Of a stretch of 64,000 nt of DNA, positions 24,401 through 34,917 are shown in pieces. The stretch comes from Cryptomeria japonica (taxonomy: Eukaryota; Streptophyta; Pinopsida; Cupressales; Cupressaceae). Where the stretch lies: NCBI RefSeq assembly GCF_030272615.1, contig NC_081407.1, positions 99,181,897 to 99,245,896 on the forward strand. The letters are read 5' to 3'. Below the pieces are notes generated by a model that saw only the letters and a program-made list of their open reading frames with translations, was not told the DNA's origin and ran no database searches. The translations under genes were made by a program, and so were the position numbers. Every line of letters begins with the position of its first letter. The first letter of the stretch is position 1.

Positions 24401-24526
24401 GTAAGATTGGTTTATGTGAATACTAAAGAGCAAATTGTATATATCTTCACTAAACCTTTGCCTAAAGAATCATTTGAGTACTTCAAAGATAGATTGGGGG
24501 TTTACACCCCTCTAGTAGAGACTTGA
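21480..24526 (+). pseudogene. Degenerate gag-pol of copia element C with RT core deleted
   Basis: Gag begins near 21500 (LDGTNYRVWKIQMETHL) and continues in 21727-22119, a UBN2/copia-type gag domain. A CCHC knuckle with all four ligands lies at 22296-22337 in another frame. Protease at about 22615 reads GSGFSHHMT where DSGASHHMT is usual. The GAG-pre-integrase and integrase segments (22990-23400) keep D in HIDLCGP, D in RLDQGGEF and E in NGVVERKN but contain stops. RT starts at about 24045 and breaks after YGETFAPV (about 24276), continuing directly into the RNase H C-terminus ([13 protein letters not shown], from about 24286). The YVDD core is absent. Non-functional. Confidence 0.85.
24179..24526 (+). 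pseudogene. RT N-terminus fused in frame to RNase H C-terminus
   Basis: This 115-codon frame begins with the conserved RT stretch ([20 protein letters not shown]), reaches GETFAPV, and jumps to [19 protein letters not shown] from the end of RNase H. It ends shortly after the TKPLPKE motif that normally closes copia pol. The junction is in frame, so the deletion removed a multiple of three bases, or a frameshift compensated. The product would have no polymerase or nuclease site. Confidence 0.8.
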
Positions 24527-24920
24527 GTGATGTTGATTGGCATCAGTCCAACATGCACTATCAGAGCTATTACTCATTCCAGATTGATGTGGTGGTGCTA
24601 CTACTCAGGTGGAGTAGTCAGTTGTAAGATTCGGAGGATTTATGATTTTTCTTTTATATTTATGTCAAACTTCTAGTATTTATATCAAAGGGGGAGAGAT
24701 GTATGTGAAAAAAAGAGCTTAACATAATATCAGTCAAAAGGGGAGAGATCAGAGCTTAACAGAGATATATTCATTAGGGGAGTTTGGTTCAGAGCTTCAT
24801 TGCTATATCATTTTGTGGGAGATTATTGGTTGTCTTTCATAGGGGGAGACTTGTTTAGCATTTCTTTGCACTTGGATATTTTTCACATCTAGTGTTGCCA
24901 TCAATGCCAAAGGGGGAGAT
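24527..24920 (+). other. 3' untranslated region and polypurine tract of copia element C
   Basis: The stretch contains several AGGGGGAG-type purine runs (near 24690, 24740, 24842 and 24911). The last, AAAGGGGGAGAT, directly precedes the LTR at 24921. Confidence 0.65.
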
Positions 24921-26203
24921 TGTTGGAAATTTGGAGGAATTGATTATGTGTTGCATTGATGTTTTGTCATTGATGGCAACACCAGTTGTTTTGGTTGTTT
25001 ACCGATTTCTGGTTGGTTCCAATAGAGTAGTCGATTTATGATATTGATCTAGTATGCTTTGGTTTGTGGAATTATTTTGGATCTATCATTCATGCTATTC
25101 AGATGTGTATCACAATCAGTTGGTTTGGTATTTGATGACTCAGATGCTATCATTTGTTCTAATAAGCCTTTTGGTCACCGGTAAGGGTTTTACCAGTAGA
25201 ACCTTGTTGAAGATCTTTTGATGCACTTCATAAGTGGTGTTGGTGTGACTTCTAGATGGTTCTCAGGATGTTGATGGTTATCTTGTTCATGTTCCAGTTC
25301 ATCGGTGGTGTTGGATTTGGTTTATGGTGACCTATTTTGGATCTAGTGTTATCTAGGTTATGGAGTTGTTTATGTAATGTATTGGAGGATGTTCCTGATG
25401 CATTACCAAAGGAATTTAATGATTGATTTGTATTATTTTTAGCCTAATCCGACTTGGTTTATCATTGGGTTGTGGGTTTATGTTATCAACTTATTGTATT
25501 ATCTTTTAGGTGGTCGACCTAATTGTTTAGGTCCCAGGTTGGTATAAATATGATGTAAGATCTCTTTGTAGTTCATGGGCATATGGGATTATGGTTATCT
25601 GGGTGCGAATAATGTTGTAATCGTATGAAAAAGGTTTGGTCGATCATAGGTGATCGAAATGGGTTTGTAAGAGAGGTTTAAGACCTCTGGTATTGAGCTT
25701 AACCGGAATTGTACTCAACATAGGAGATGTTATCTTTGCAGTTCACTCTTCTTTCTAGATTGTAGTCTGGATTTAATTTGTAGTCAGTGAGGCTCCCTTT
25801 GTGATGAGAAATGCGCTCTAGGTTGTTGGATTTCCTACATGTGCAGGCTTCTCATATTGTAATCACATACTTACTGCAGAAGTATTATCTGATTTTGGGT
25901 AGGCTTCCCACCATGGTTTTTCCCTTTACCTAGTTTTCCATGTACAAATCTTGGTTTCATGTGTTCTGGATGCATGGTAACTGTTCTTTTATTTATGTTT
26001 ATATTTAATTTCTATATCCATTATTCTGGTATTTGGTTTATGAATTCCGGTATTGAGTTTATGGGTTTTGGTAATAAGGATTTGAATGCTTAAAGTTCTA
26101 TAATACGGTGACAACTGATTCACCCACCCACCCACTCCCCCCCTCCTCCCCCCCCCTCCCCCGCCCCTCTCAGTTGTCCTCTAGTTATCTGAGTTGTCTA
26201 GCA
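24921..26203 (+). mobile_element. 3' LTR of copia element C
   Basis: It starts TGTTGGAAATTTGG, ends TAGCA, and is followed by the target duplication TGGTG. It lacks the solo LTR found in the 5' LTR. At 26120-26168 it has a C-rich run with A, T and G interruptions, where the 5' LTR has a shorter pure C tract. Confidence 0.88.
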
Positions 26204-26208
26204 TGGTG

Positions 26209-27060
26209 TCCATCAAATTTAATGTATGAAAGCAATAGTCAGTTCCCATGTATGTTAATTTGGAGCCAGACATGTCACCATCCCAATAACCTGCCACAAT
26301 GTCACTCCAAGCCTAGTGCCATTGACATGTGACAGTCTAGCATTTTCTATCTCAAATCTATGCTAACACCTAACATATTTTTATTGATAGATTTTGAATG
26401 CCATGAATTTCATATCATAATTGTAGAGAGTCCAATCAATATCCTCAACTCTTCTGCCCAGTCAACATCCAAGATTTTCATAAGAAATGTCAAAATCTTG
26501 ATGTATAGCTCTTCACATACTTCAATATTAAAATTGTGTGTGCAATTATATGAATCACTCAAATTACCCCCATGCAAAAAATGTGATATAATTGGTTTTT
26601 TCAAAAAAATCACAGCTATAGCTGAGCAGTCCATGTTTTTACAACTTTGATAGCTTCGTTCAAGCTTATACAGACTCCTTTTTAGGTGCCATTTTTTTTT
26701 AAAGAGCATAATCTTTTGTCTACTTCAATTTTATGCTACCATTTTGTAGTGACTACGAGTAGAAATTGTACTTTCAGTATATGATCATTTTTTGCCCCTA
26801 TTTTGACATATGTAATGCTTAGATCTTATTCAAGTCTTTTGCATTAGTCATTTGAGTCTAACATAGCCTACTTTGGATATTTGCAAACTTTGAAATTAAA
26901 ATTCCACTTTACCTTAGTTTGCAAGTATCATCTTGTATATGCACTAAGTATGAAGTGCCAAATCATCATTTTGGGGGGGGGTTCTTTGATTAATTGAATT
27001 TGGGGGTGTGTCTTGTGTGATTGTGCCTCTCTCTATCTTTTTCTCCTTCATTTTTTATTA
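26209..27060 (+). other. Internal region of copia element B, right part before gag
   Basis: Continuation of 17274-18695 after removal of element C. No domain was recognised in either strand. A G9 run lies at about 26973. The stretch just before 27061 reads as a short leader. Confidence 0.4.
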
Positions 27061-28113
27061 TGGGTTCTCCTAATTTTCCTATTTTAACTCCACATAAATA
27101 TGCTTCTTGGAAAGTTGATGCTTGAAGTTCATGTAAAAAGGATTCACTCATTATATTGATGGAACTATTGTGGCACCAATTGATCCTAAAGTTGATCCTC
27201 ATTCTCAAATGGAGTGGCTCACTAAAAATACTATGGATCTTAGAACTTCGAGAAAAAATGTATCAAAGGATCTCATCTTTTGCATTGAAAAGTGTAAAAC
27301 AGTTAAAGATGCTTGGGACATCTTTGGTAAATTATATGGTCAAGTTGATGACATTAGGGGCTTCAAATTGACAATGATATCACAATGTTGGATCCAAAGA
27401 ATTTTGATACAATCCAAGACTATGTCACTAAAGAAAACGAGCTACGAGCACAGCTCAAGGACCGTGGCATTGACAAGAACGATACACAATTGGTCTACAA
27501 CCTGTTGGGAATACTTCCATCAGAATATGCAGCATTCATTTCTATCTTCCAAACCCATCACTTGTCAATGGGTAGTTCTTTCGCTATAACATCATTTGAT
27601 GCATTCACAAAAATTTTGATGTTAGACCAATCAAAGTTGATAAACATGGATATTATCAAGTCTTCAAAGTCCAAAGCTTCGGTGGCTAATCAAGGGGATC
27701 AAAGGAATCAAGGAAAAGGCAAGAACCAAAAGCAATCTAAGCCAAAGCCACAACAATATAGAGCACAATCATCCTCTCCACAACAAGGCAATTCTTCACC
27801 TTCTTCCAAGAAGGAAAATTCATATCAGAAGGAGAATCTTACTTGTGCATATTGAAATAAGTTTGGACATAATAAACACCATTGTCACAAGAAGGATATT
27901 GATTAATTGAATCATCTTCTTGAGAAGAATAGAATCAGTTTGCCTTCTAGAATGTCTACATCAGCTTCTTTTTCCAAACAAGCAGAATTTGATAAGGGAA
28001 AGAGTCACACTTATAGGAGAATTAAAGGACAAGCTCTTTGTGCTACTGTAATTCATTATTCGAGGAGATGGATTCTTGATTTAGGAGCTTCTCATCATAT
28101 GGCATCTTCATAG
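27061..28113 (+). pseudogene. gag: Copia element B gag with start of protease
   Basis: The frame opens with an N-terminal PNFPILTPHKYASWKVDA stretch (27061) and a stop. It resumes as the UBN2-type gag body in 27170-27370, then after a frame change in 27385-27855 (NELRAQLKDRGIDKND, LVYNLLGILPSEY). A charged tail follows, then a zinc knuckle (CAY-NKFGHNKHHC, about 27846-27885) with a stop at its second Cys position, then the protease start WILDLGASHHM at about 28068, where relatives have DSGASHHM. After 28113 the pol is gone and the 3' untranslated region begins. It is a gag-only, non-autonomous derivative. Confidence 0.8.
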
Positions 28114-28369
28114 TCTATGTTCTCTCTTATGGGGGGGACTTTTTCCTCACATGGGTTTTTGTCCTTCACATTCTTCTTTGAGAGTTCTTTTATTTTTTCA
28201 TCTCTCTTTTGGGGGGTAGTTTTTTTTCACTAGGTTTCTCCCTTTCTCTATTTGTGAGAGATTGCATTGCTTTTGTACATGGGTACCTAACATGGCCTAG
28301 TATCCGGGACCCATCTTCCATTGTTATCTTGAGTCTACATTCCCATAAGTTGCACTTAAGGGAGGGGGA
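28114..28369 (+). other. 3' untranslated region and polypurine tract of copia element B
   Basis: T-rich sequence with repeated GTTTTTTTTC and TTTCTCCC phrases, ending in AAGGGAGGGGGA just before the LTR. Integrase, RT and RNase H are absent between protease and this region. Confidence 0.65.
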
Positions 28370-28757
28370 TGTTGGTGTAATTTATGTCTCATGTAATTAT
28401 ACTTGACTTAAGTTAACTTAGGTAATGCATATCATAGTAATTTGCATATGAGGCACTTACAGAATTGCATTTCTAGGGAATATGGTTGTAGGATAAATTC
28501 CACCTTGAGTGTAATTATCTATTGTTTTCTCCTACCTACGCCTACCTACCCTTGCATCTCATTGAGCCACATGTCATCCTTGTGTGCTCTCTTCTCCTTT
28601 TTCCTTGCCTATATATGCAGACACATGTACATTATACTTAGTAGGGCATTTTGCATCTTGATGAGAATACAATTTGCTCTTGTCTATTTTGTTCTCTCTT
28701 GCTTTTGTGCTATTCATTGGCCTCTAAATTTTGAGTTGCTATAGGCAAATTCTTACA
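28370..28757 (+). mobile_element. 3' LTR of copia element B
   Basis: It starts TGTTGGTGTAA after the purine tract and ends TTACA, 388 bases, matching 16888-17260. The next bases (CCACTAACA) could extend an imperfect terminal inverted repeat with TGTTGGTG. TATATATGCA near 28611 is a TATA candidate. Confidence 0.85.
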
Positions 28758-29110
28758 CCCACTAACATTTGGAAAGTTAATAGAAAAGGGGAATAAAATA
28801 AATAAAGATATATTTGATTTTTTGAGAGGGGTATACCTCCTTTTATACTTGACCGCCCAAAAATTAATTAAATTTTCTAAGTAGGATCAAATTTCTCACT
28901 CATTTGAGATGACCAGGACCCAAAATGGATCCCAATTAGGAGGAACAGGGCACCCAACACCCCGGTCCTAAGAATTAGGAATCCAACTTGGAGGAAGAGT
29001 AGGGAAGAAGTTGAAAAAGAAGGATTCCGGGTGGTGTGAGTAGAATTAGAACAAACATTGGGCATTGAATGTCGAAGCACCAAGGTGAGGTATAAGCGAG
29101 GACAAAATTT
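28758..29110 (-). mobile_element. Inverted fragment of the family D LTR
   Basis: The reverse complement matches about 33740-34095 of the family D LTR: CTCACCTTGGTGCTT, TTTGTTCTAATTCTACTCACAC and CATTTTGGGTCC are shared. At 29110 it joins directly to family D leader in the opposite orientation. Confidence 0.75.
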
Positions 29111-29665
29111 TATGCTATTAACAACCAGTTAATCTAATTAGAATTTCAACCCTTTCCTTAATTGTATTGTGGCTATATCTATTAGGTTCAACCCTCTTTC
29201 AATATTTCGTTAATTTGGTTAATAGTGATTTTATTATCTTAATTGGTGAAACCCTAATTCCAAATTACACTAATATATTTTGGTGAACTCAACTTCTTTC
29301 ATGCTTGTTTCTGATTTATTATATCAAATCTAATTTGTATGCAATTCAACATTTATTTTTGAACTCATAATTCATATTTGCAATTGAATTACATATATTT
29401 AGTGGTTAATTTCATAAAAAAAACCTAATTTATTATTCTAAAATTGACTTGTGGGTTGCATAATTTTTCAATTTTGTTTTCAAGTATGATTATTATGACA
29501 TGTTATGTTCAGATTTAGAGGCATCTAATATTCAATATCACAATTCAAATTTCTTAATTAATCATTTTTACAAAGAATTGCATTGCTTAATCATAGCTTT
29601 TGCATCCAATTTTTCTTCCTTTGTGCACAAGTTTTGTTACCATTAGTCTTACATAAAATATTATA

Positions 29666-31425
29666 GTGAGAAGAAGTTGTAGACTTAAGGCTTCCCAAGG
29701 TTTAAAAACTAAGGACATGGAGCCTCAATTGGATAACTTGTTTTATGAGAATGTTGGTGTTTCCTCTAATCCAACAAATGATATCATTTATCCACGTTCT
29801 CCTTATACTTCTCATGATGTGGATGAATCACTAACTAGGGTAACTATTGGTCAATTGAAGAAGATTGATAATGAATTTGAGAATCTTCAACAATGGATGA
29901 GTCAACAATACGCAAAAAGTGAGCCAATCCCCTTGATTGAAGGATTAAAAACAATGGTGCAAAGAGATAAAGAAGGTGTGAATTTGTTGTGTTGCCTTGC
30001 TCATATTGTTGACACTAATATTATGCCAATAAAAAATTGTGGTCCTTGGTTGTTCTCAAAATGCTAGCCAAGTTAACCATTCTATTCCTATGCTTACATC
30101 CTTGCCTAGTGTGCCTACATTTACATCTTCTATCATGAATACTTCCACACAAAATGTCACTTCTATACATGTTATTTATGGGGGAAATCTCATTAATCAA
30201 TATTCTTATATACCTCCTTTTGTGAGTCTTCCATTTGTTTCACAAGCATCTGCCATACCAACATACCACAATGTTCCACCTCCTTATTCTCAACCTCCAC
30301 CCATATACAAAAATATTACTCGTCCATTACAATCCAACATTCCAATTTCAATCCATCAGTTGAAGTAACCATCAATAACTTATCCCAAGTTGTTACAACC
30401 CGACAACATCAATTACCTTCCATAACTCAATCCAAGTTCAATGCTCCCACATTTGATGTAGTGAGCTCACTGTCCGATGACATTGTTCGTGCGGTTCCTC
30501 CTAAGAATATGGCAGTCCCTTAATTGGAGCTGTAAAAGGGAAAAGGTGACCCCTTGACTCATGTGAAGACATTTCAAACTTTGTGTAGTGATTTTGCTCA
30601 TGATCAAAGACTTGTGGCTAAATTCTTTACTAGAACCCTTAGAGATGAATATTTGCAATGGTATTATTCTTTGTATTCTATTACTTTTTCTCAACAATTA
30701 GATAATTCTTTCATTCAACAATTTCAAAATAATATTGGTTCTAAGATTACTTTGACTGATTTGATTCATTGTAAGTAAGCAATTAAATAGAAAGTGACTA
30801 ATTTTATTGGTAGATACAAAAATTTGCATTCTCAAATTTCTTACAAGTTCTTGATCGGGATGTTCAACAAAAATTCCATTGCTAATTTACAAAAATGTAT
30901 TGGAGATAAGCTTCTATTTTTTTATTTTACTTCCTTTATGCAATTGTGTGCAGTGCTTCATAACTATGAACTTCAAATGATTCAATTTGAATCATCCTCT
31001 TCAATGGCTCCAATTAATAAGAATGAGAATGCTCAACAATAGTTTGTGAATCTAAAACCTAACAAAGGTTTCATCAAGATAAATGACAACATCAACAATC
31101 AAGTAGCAACCACGTCATTAGGTGTAGCCCCTTTATCCAAATACCTTGGAAATAATTAACTCCTCTTTTTGAGTCTTTAAATAGTATAATGTTGAGGTTA
31201 ATGAATGCTAATGTGATGCAACTTCCTCCCATCAATCCAATTAACATTTCTAAACCTTTTTCACCTTACCATTATCCTAAATCTTTTTGCCAATATCACC
31301 ATCAACCTGGTCATGATACTGAGAAGTGTTATAAGTTGAGAAACAAGATTCAAGAATTAATTGATAACAATACTATATCCCTATTTGGTGTCAATTATAA
31401 AGGGAATAAATCTCCAATCTGTTAG
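29666..31425 (+). pseudogene. gag: Family D gag remnant
   Basis: The frame begins with a GTG where an ATG start would be expected (RRSCRLK follows) and is broken by stops and frame changes. The segment 30545-30780 shows the retrotransposon gag core (GDPLTHVKTFQTLC, then AKFFTRTLRDEYLQWYYSL), continued in 30794-31042. At 31289-31365 lies CQYHHQPGHDTEKCYKL, a CxxHxxxGHxxxxC knuckle like that of the Tat gag at the left of the window. Pro- and Gln-rich sequence separates the parts. No protease follows. Confidence 0.75.
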
Positions 31426-32291
31426 CTTCTCATTCTACCAATGTTGTTGAGTTCGAGTCTTGATTTTTCTCCTGATGACCTTAGCTTAGAACCTAATAAT
31501 GTTGTGAACCTTGTTGGCAAACCTATACCTCTAAAAGACATGTATTACTTTTGATCCTACTGAAACTATTGTTGCACCTGATGGCCCACTATATATCACT
31601 ACAAACATCAAAGATAAACTCTCATGAGGGGTGCTCATTGATCCAATGTATGATGTATGGTGAGGCAAGTATTGACTAAAACTAAAAGTAATAGTTGTGC
31701 AATGGAATGTCAACAAAAACACTGTGTTAAGGCTCATGAGCTTACTTCCCAAACCATTTCCTCCCTGAAGACACCAAATTTTGACTTGATCCCATTTTTT
31801 CCAGCCTTTGCATAACCCTAGCAAGGAAGTTCGACTCAAAACTCCTAAATTAAAAAATCTTAAGAAAAGTGATGGTTCAACTTCTTTTCATGTTAGAGAT
31901 CCTATTTTTATTAATCTAGATGATGATATGGATTATATAATGTTGTTCATGCTAACAATGTTGATTCTAACGATTATGATGATATGTATGAATTATCCTC
32001 ACATTTCTCACAAGCATTAACCCTAGCTCCTAGTGACAAACAAAGTGATTCATCATTAGAACATTGTCCTTGTTTGGAACTTGTAGTAGCTCCATCTATT
32101 GTGATAGAAGTGGCTCCTCTTGCATCTTGTTCATCATCCCTAAATGATGTTCAACAAGATTGAGAGGCAAATGATTTGCTTGACTAGCTTTATTTGTATC
32201 ATGGATTATCTTTTGTGTGTTTGCTTGTTTGTAATGTGCTTCCCCAATAATGTGTCACTTGAGATGTTTTGTGTTATGTTTGGTTCTCTTT
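31426..32291 (+). other. Decayed family D sequence after gag
   Basis: Short reading segments rich in Ser and Asp (for example 31808-32020) are interrupted by stops. No protease or RT motif was found. Confidence 0.4.
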
Positions 32292-32306
32292 AAATGACCC
32301 TTGTTA

Positions 32307-32836
32307 TGATTAATTAAAAAATAGGTTTTCAGGACCCAAAACCTTTACACCATAGATAGAGAAAAGGCACCAAGAAGAACAGTGCTTTAAAGTCCATAAG
32401 CAAAAAGACTAGCCAAAAGACTAGCAACCAGAAAGAACAGCTTAATGACAAAAAACAACAAAGAAACAGAGAAGGCACTACACAGTAATTTTCTTAAGCA
32501 AATCCTCCGCCTTAATCACCAGCTCATCGTAGGTGGCCCCGACAACTTTCAGGTCTTCCAGATCCTTGTTTGGTTTCTTTTCCTTCCTCTTGCCTCTTGT
32601 GCGGGTTCTGGGACCCTGAGCTTCCCTTGTTCCTTCAACTTCCGGGTCTATGTCTTGAATTTCCTTATCATCATCCAGTTTACTGATGAGGGAATGGGTG
32701 TTGTTCGCTGAGATCTTTAGGATACTTAGGCTCTATTCAGCTATGTTCTTCAGACACTCCTCAATTTTACCAATTTTGGTAACGGTGTCCGAGAGGGTTT
32801 CATCGCTAGTGTCAGCAAGGATTTTCCTTTCCAGCA
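32307..32836 (-). mobile_element. 530-bp retroposed insert with 15-bp target duplication
   Basis: AAATGACCCTTGTTA stands at 32292-32306 and again at 32837-32851, flanking the insert. On the minus strand the insert reads as the end of a protein-coding region, a stop, a T-rich 3' untranslated region, and a tail with GGGTCCTGAAAACC followed by T and AATTAA. The long, precise duplication and a 5'-truncated coding part fit LINE-type target-primed insertion. No A-tail is present, so the orientation rests on the reading frame and on the tail shared with 46250-47795. Confidence 0.7.
32478..32836 (-). pseudogene. 5'-truncated coding remnant in the retroposed insert
   Basis: On the minus strand a single frame runs from the insert edge to TAG at 32478-32480, about 119 codons, with one internal TAG at 32733-32735. 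It is rich in charged residues, has a basic stretch (TRTRGKRKEKKPNKD) near its middle to end, and leucine/isoleucine spacing that suggests helices or a coiled coil. The last residues are AEDLLKKITV. I do not recognise the family. It may be the end of a LINE ORF or of a captured cellular message. Confidence 0.5.
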
Positions 32837-33453
32837 AAATGACCCTTGTTACTCCATTGGTGCAAGGTAATAAAGAAATTGAATCCATTGTGACATTCCT
32901 CTATTTGTATCTCAATTCTTATATATGTTGTGCCTTGTGTATTCTACTTGGGGATGATGCAAAGTGTTTACATTTATTTGTGGTCTCTTCCATGTTGACT
33001 CAAAAAAAGTCACTTGTTTTCTCTCTCTTGTTCTCTTCTTTCATTATGTTTTTAGTTCCACCACCTTTGAGGGATGAGATCAATTCAATATAGATATTAT
33101 TGATATACATTATGTATAATATGGGCATACTAAACCTTGAGTTAGTGGATCCCTTATGTGCTTTTTCCTATATGTTTTGTGACTATTATCCTTTGATTTG
33201 TCCTTTCTTGGGGGCATCTCATTGTGGTAACATGCTTGTCTTTTTGGATGCATGCTACCTTAAAGCAATTTCTCCCAATAAGGCGTATGCAATCACTTTA
33301 ATGTGGGGGAATACATTACACTCAATGTTATGCTTTATGCACACACCATGACATGTTTCAATACACAAGTTACTTTGCAAACTATGCCTTTTGATTTGTA
33401 ATTTGGTATTTTTCTTTTTTATGACTCATAGTAAGCAAATCTCACTAGGTTGG

Positions 33454-33559
<106 letters not shown>

Positions 33560-33725
33560 CATGTGTTGCCCCTTTTATCTTGATATTAGAGTAGTAAGAT
33601 TCTAAAGTCCTTGGGGGATTGGTGTATCTTGTCTCTTTGATATCTTGGTGAAATATTTTCAATGTAACTTTGTACTTTACCATGAGTATGCTTAGTCTCA
33701 TACTCCTACTAAAGTGGGGGCTAAA

Positions 33726-34644
33726 TGTGGCATCATAAATTGTATCGACATACAATTTTGTCCTCATGTAGACCTCACCTTGGTGCTTTGACATTCGATG
33801 CCTGATGTTTGTTCTAATTCTACTCACACGACCTGGAATCCTACTTTTTAACCTTCTTCCCTGCCCTTTCTCCAAGATAGAGTCTTGATTCTCTGGACCA
33901 AGGCATTGGGTGCCTTGGTCCTAGCTCATGACCAAGGTGCCCAGCGCCTTGATCCTCCTAATCAAGACCCATTTTGGGTCCCAACAACAGTCTTCTCAAA
34001 TGAGCAGGAAATTTGATCCTATGTCGGCGTACTCCAAAAATTTCATTAATTTTCAAGCAATAAAGTATAAAAAGAGGTCTACCCTCCCATTTTAAACCTA
34101 ATCTCAATCAATATCTCAACTACAATCTAGTAAATTCAAGTGAGAAAGTATTCAGTCATTCATCAAGTATTGGAGTAGAAGTGAAGTCAAGTTTACGCAT
34201 TCAAGATGGCATCCATGATCAACCTTCTTTGAAGACATTATATAGGAAACATTAAAACCTTTGCATGAGGCTCAAACATAACTTCATCAAGGTATATTTC
34301 ATTTACAAGAATTTTTACTTCAGATCTAGCCTTTCCCTCAAAAGTAAAGCATTTTGCAGTAATTACATTTCAATTATTATCTCAATTTCAAGGTAAATTC
34401 CTAAACTATGGTTTGACCTAAGGAAAACCCATATCCTCAACATCTTTCCCTTTCTTTCTATGTGCAAGAAACAGGTTCGAGATATATACTAGGGAATTCC
34501 AATAGAGTTGACATCGACGAACAGGTTCAACCTTTAATGGAGAAAAATTCAGAGGACCAAGGTGAATCTGTACTACGTGGTTCTAAAAAATTAGGTCAAA
34601 CTTTTGGGAATAGGTTCTAAACATTTTATTTTGCCCAAATCTCA
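33726..34644 (+). mobile_element. Family D LTR
   Basis: It starts TGTGGCATCATAAATTG after the purine tract and ends near CTCA at 34644. It contains a 37-base-scale duplicated phrase about CAAGG..GCCTTGGTCCT (33900-33955). TATAAAAAGAGG at 34066-34077 is a good TATA candidate. Downstream there is leader sequence rather than flanking DNA. Confidence 0.7.
34066..34077 (+). promoter_or_regulatory. TATA box in the family D LTR
   Basis: TATAAAAAGAGG lies about 340 bases into the LTR, followed by a pyrimidine-rich region. The inverted LTR copy has TATAAAAGGAGG at the matching place. Confidence 0.6.
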
Positions 34645-34917
34645 GTTTGTGGCTCTGCGGGATATCTGTAGCAATTTGTTTTCGACAATTTACTTCAATT
34701 ATTTATCATTTTACCCTAATTTCACAATTACCTTCCAAATTCCATTTAGAAATAGGGTATTTATTAACAACCAGTGAATCTAGTCAAAATTTCAGCCCTT
34801 TCCTTACTTGGATTGTGGCTAGATCTATTAGGTTCACCCCTCTTTCAATGTTTGGTTAATTTGGTTAATTAGTGGTTTTATTATCTTAGTTGGTGAAACC
34901 CTAATTCTAAATTATAT
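34645..34917 (+). mobile_element. Second family D leader fragment after the LTR
   Basis: GTTTGTGGCTCTGCGGGATATC and the following 270 bases match 15835-16105 and 29111-29283. The match stops near 34917. A leader, normally found only after a 5' LTR, following an LTR preceded by a 3' region indicates a recombinant or tandem arrangement. Confidence 0.7.

Larger units (their letters stand above)
18696..26203 (+). mobile_element. Ty1/copia element C with complete ends and 5-bp target duplication
   Basis: Two LTRs starting TGTTGG and ending in ACA or GCA flank a decayed gag-pol. TGGTG occurs at 18691-18695 and again at 26204-26208, a perfect target duplication. The element sits inside copia element B. 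The 5' LTR is split by an antisense solo LTR, and the pol has lost most of RT and RNase H. It is non-autonomous. Confidence 0.88.
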
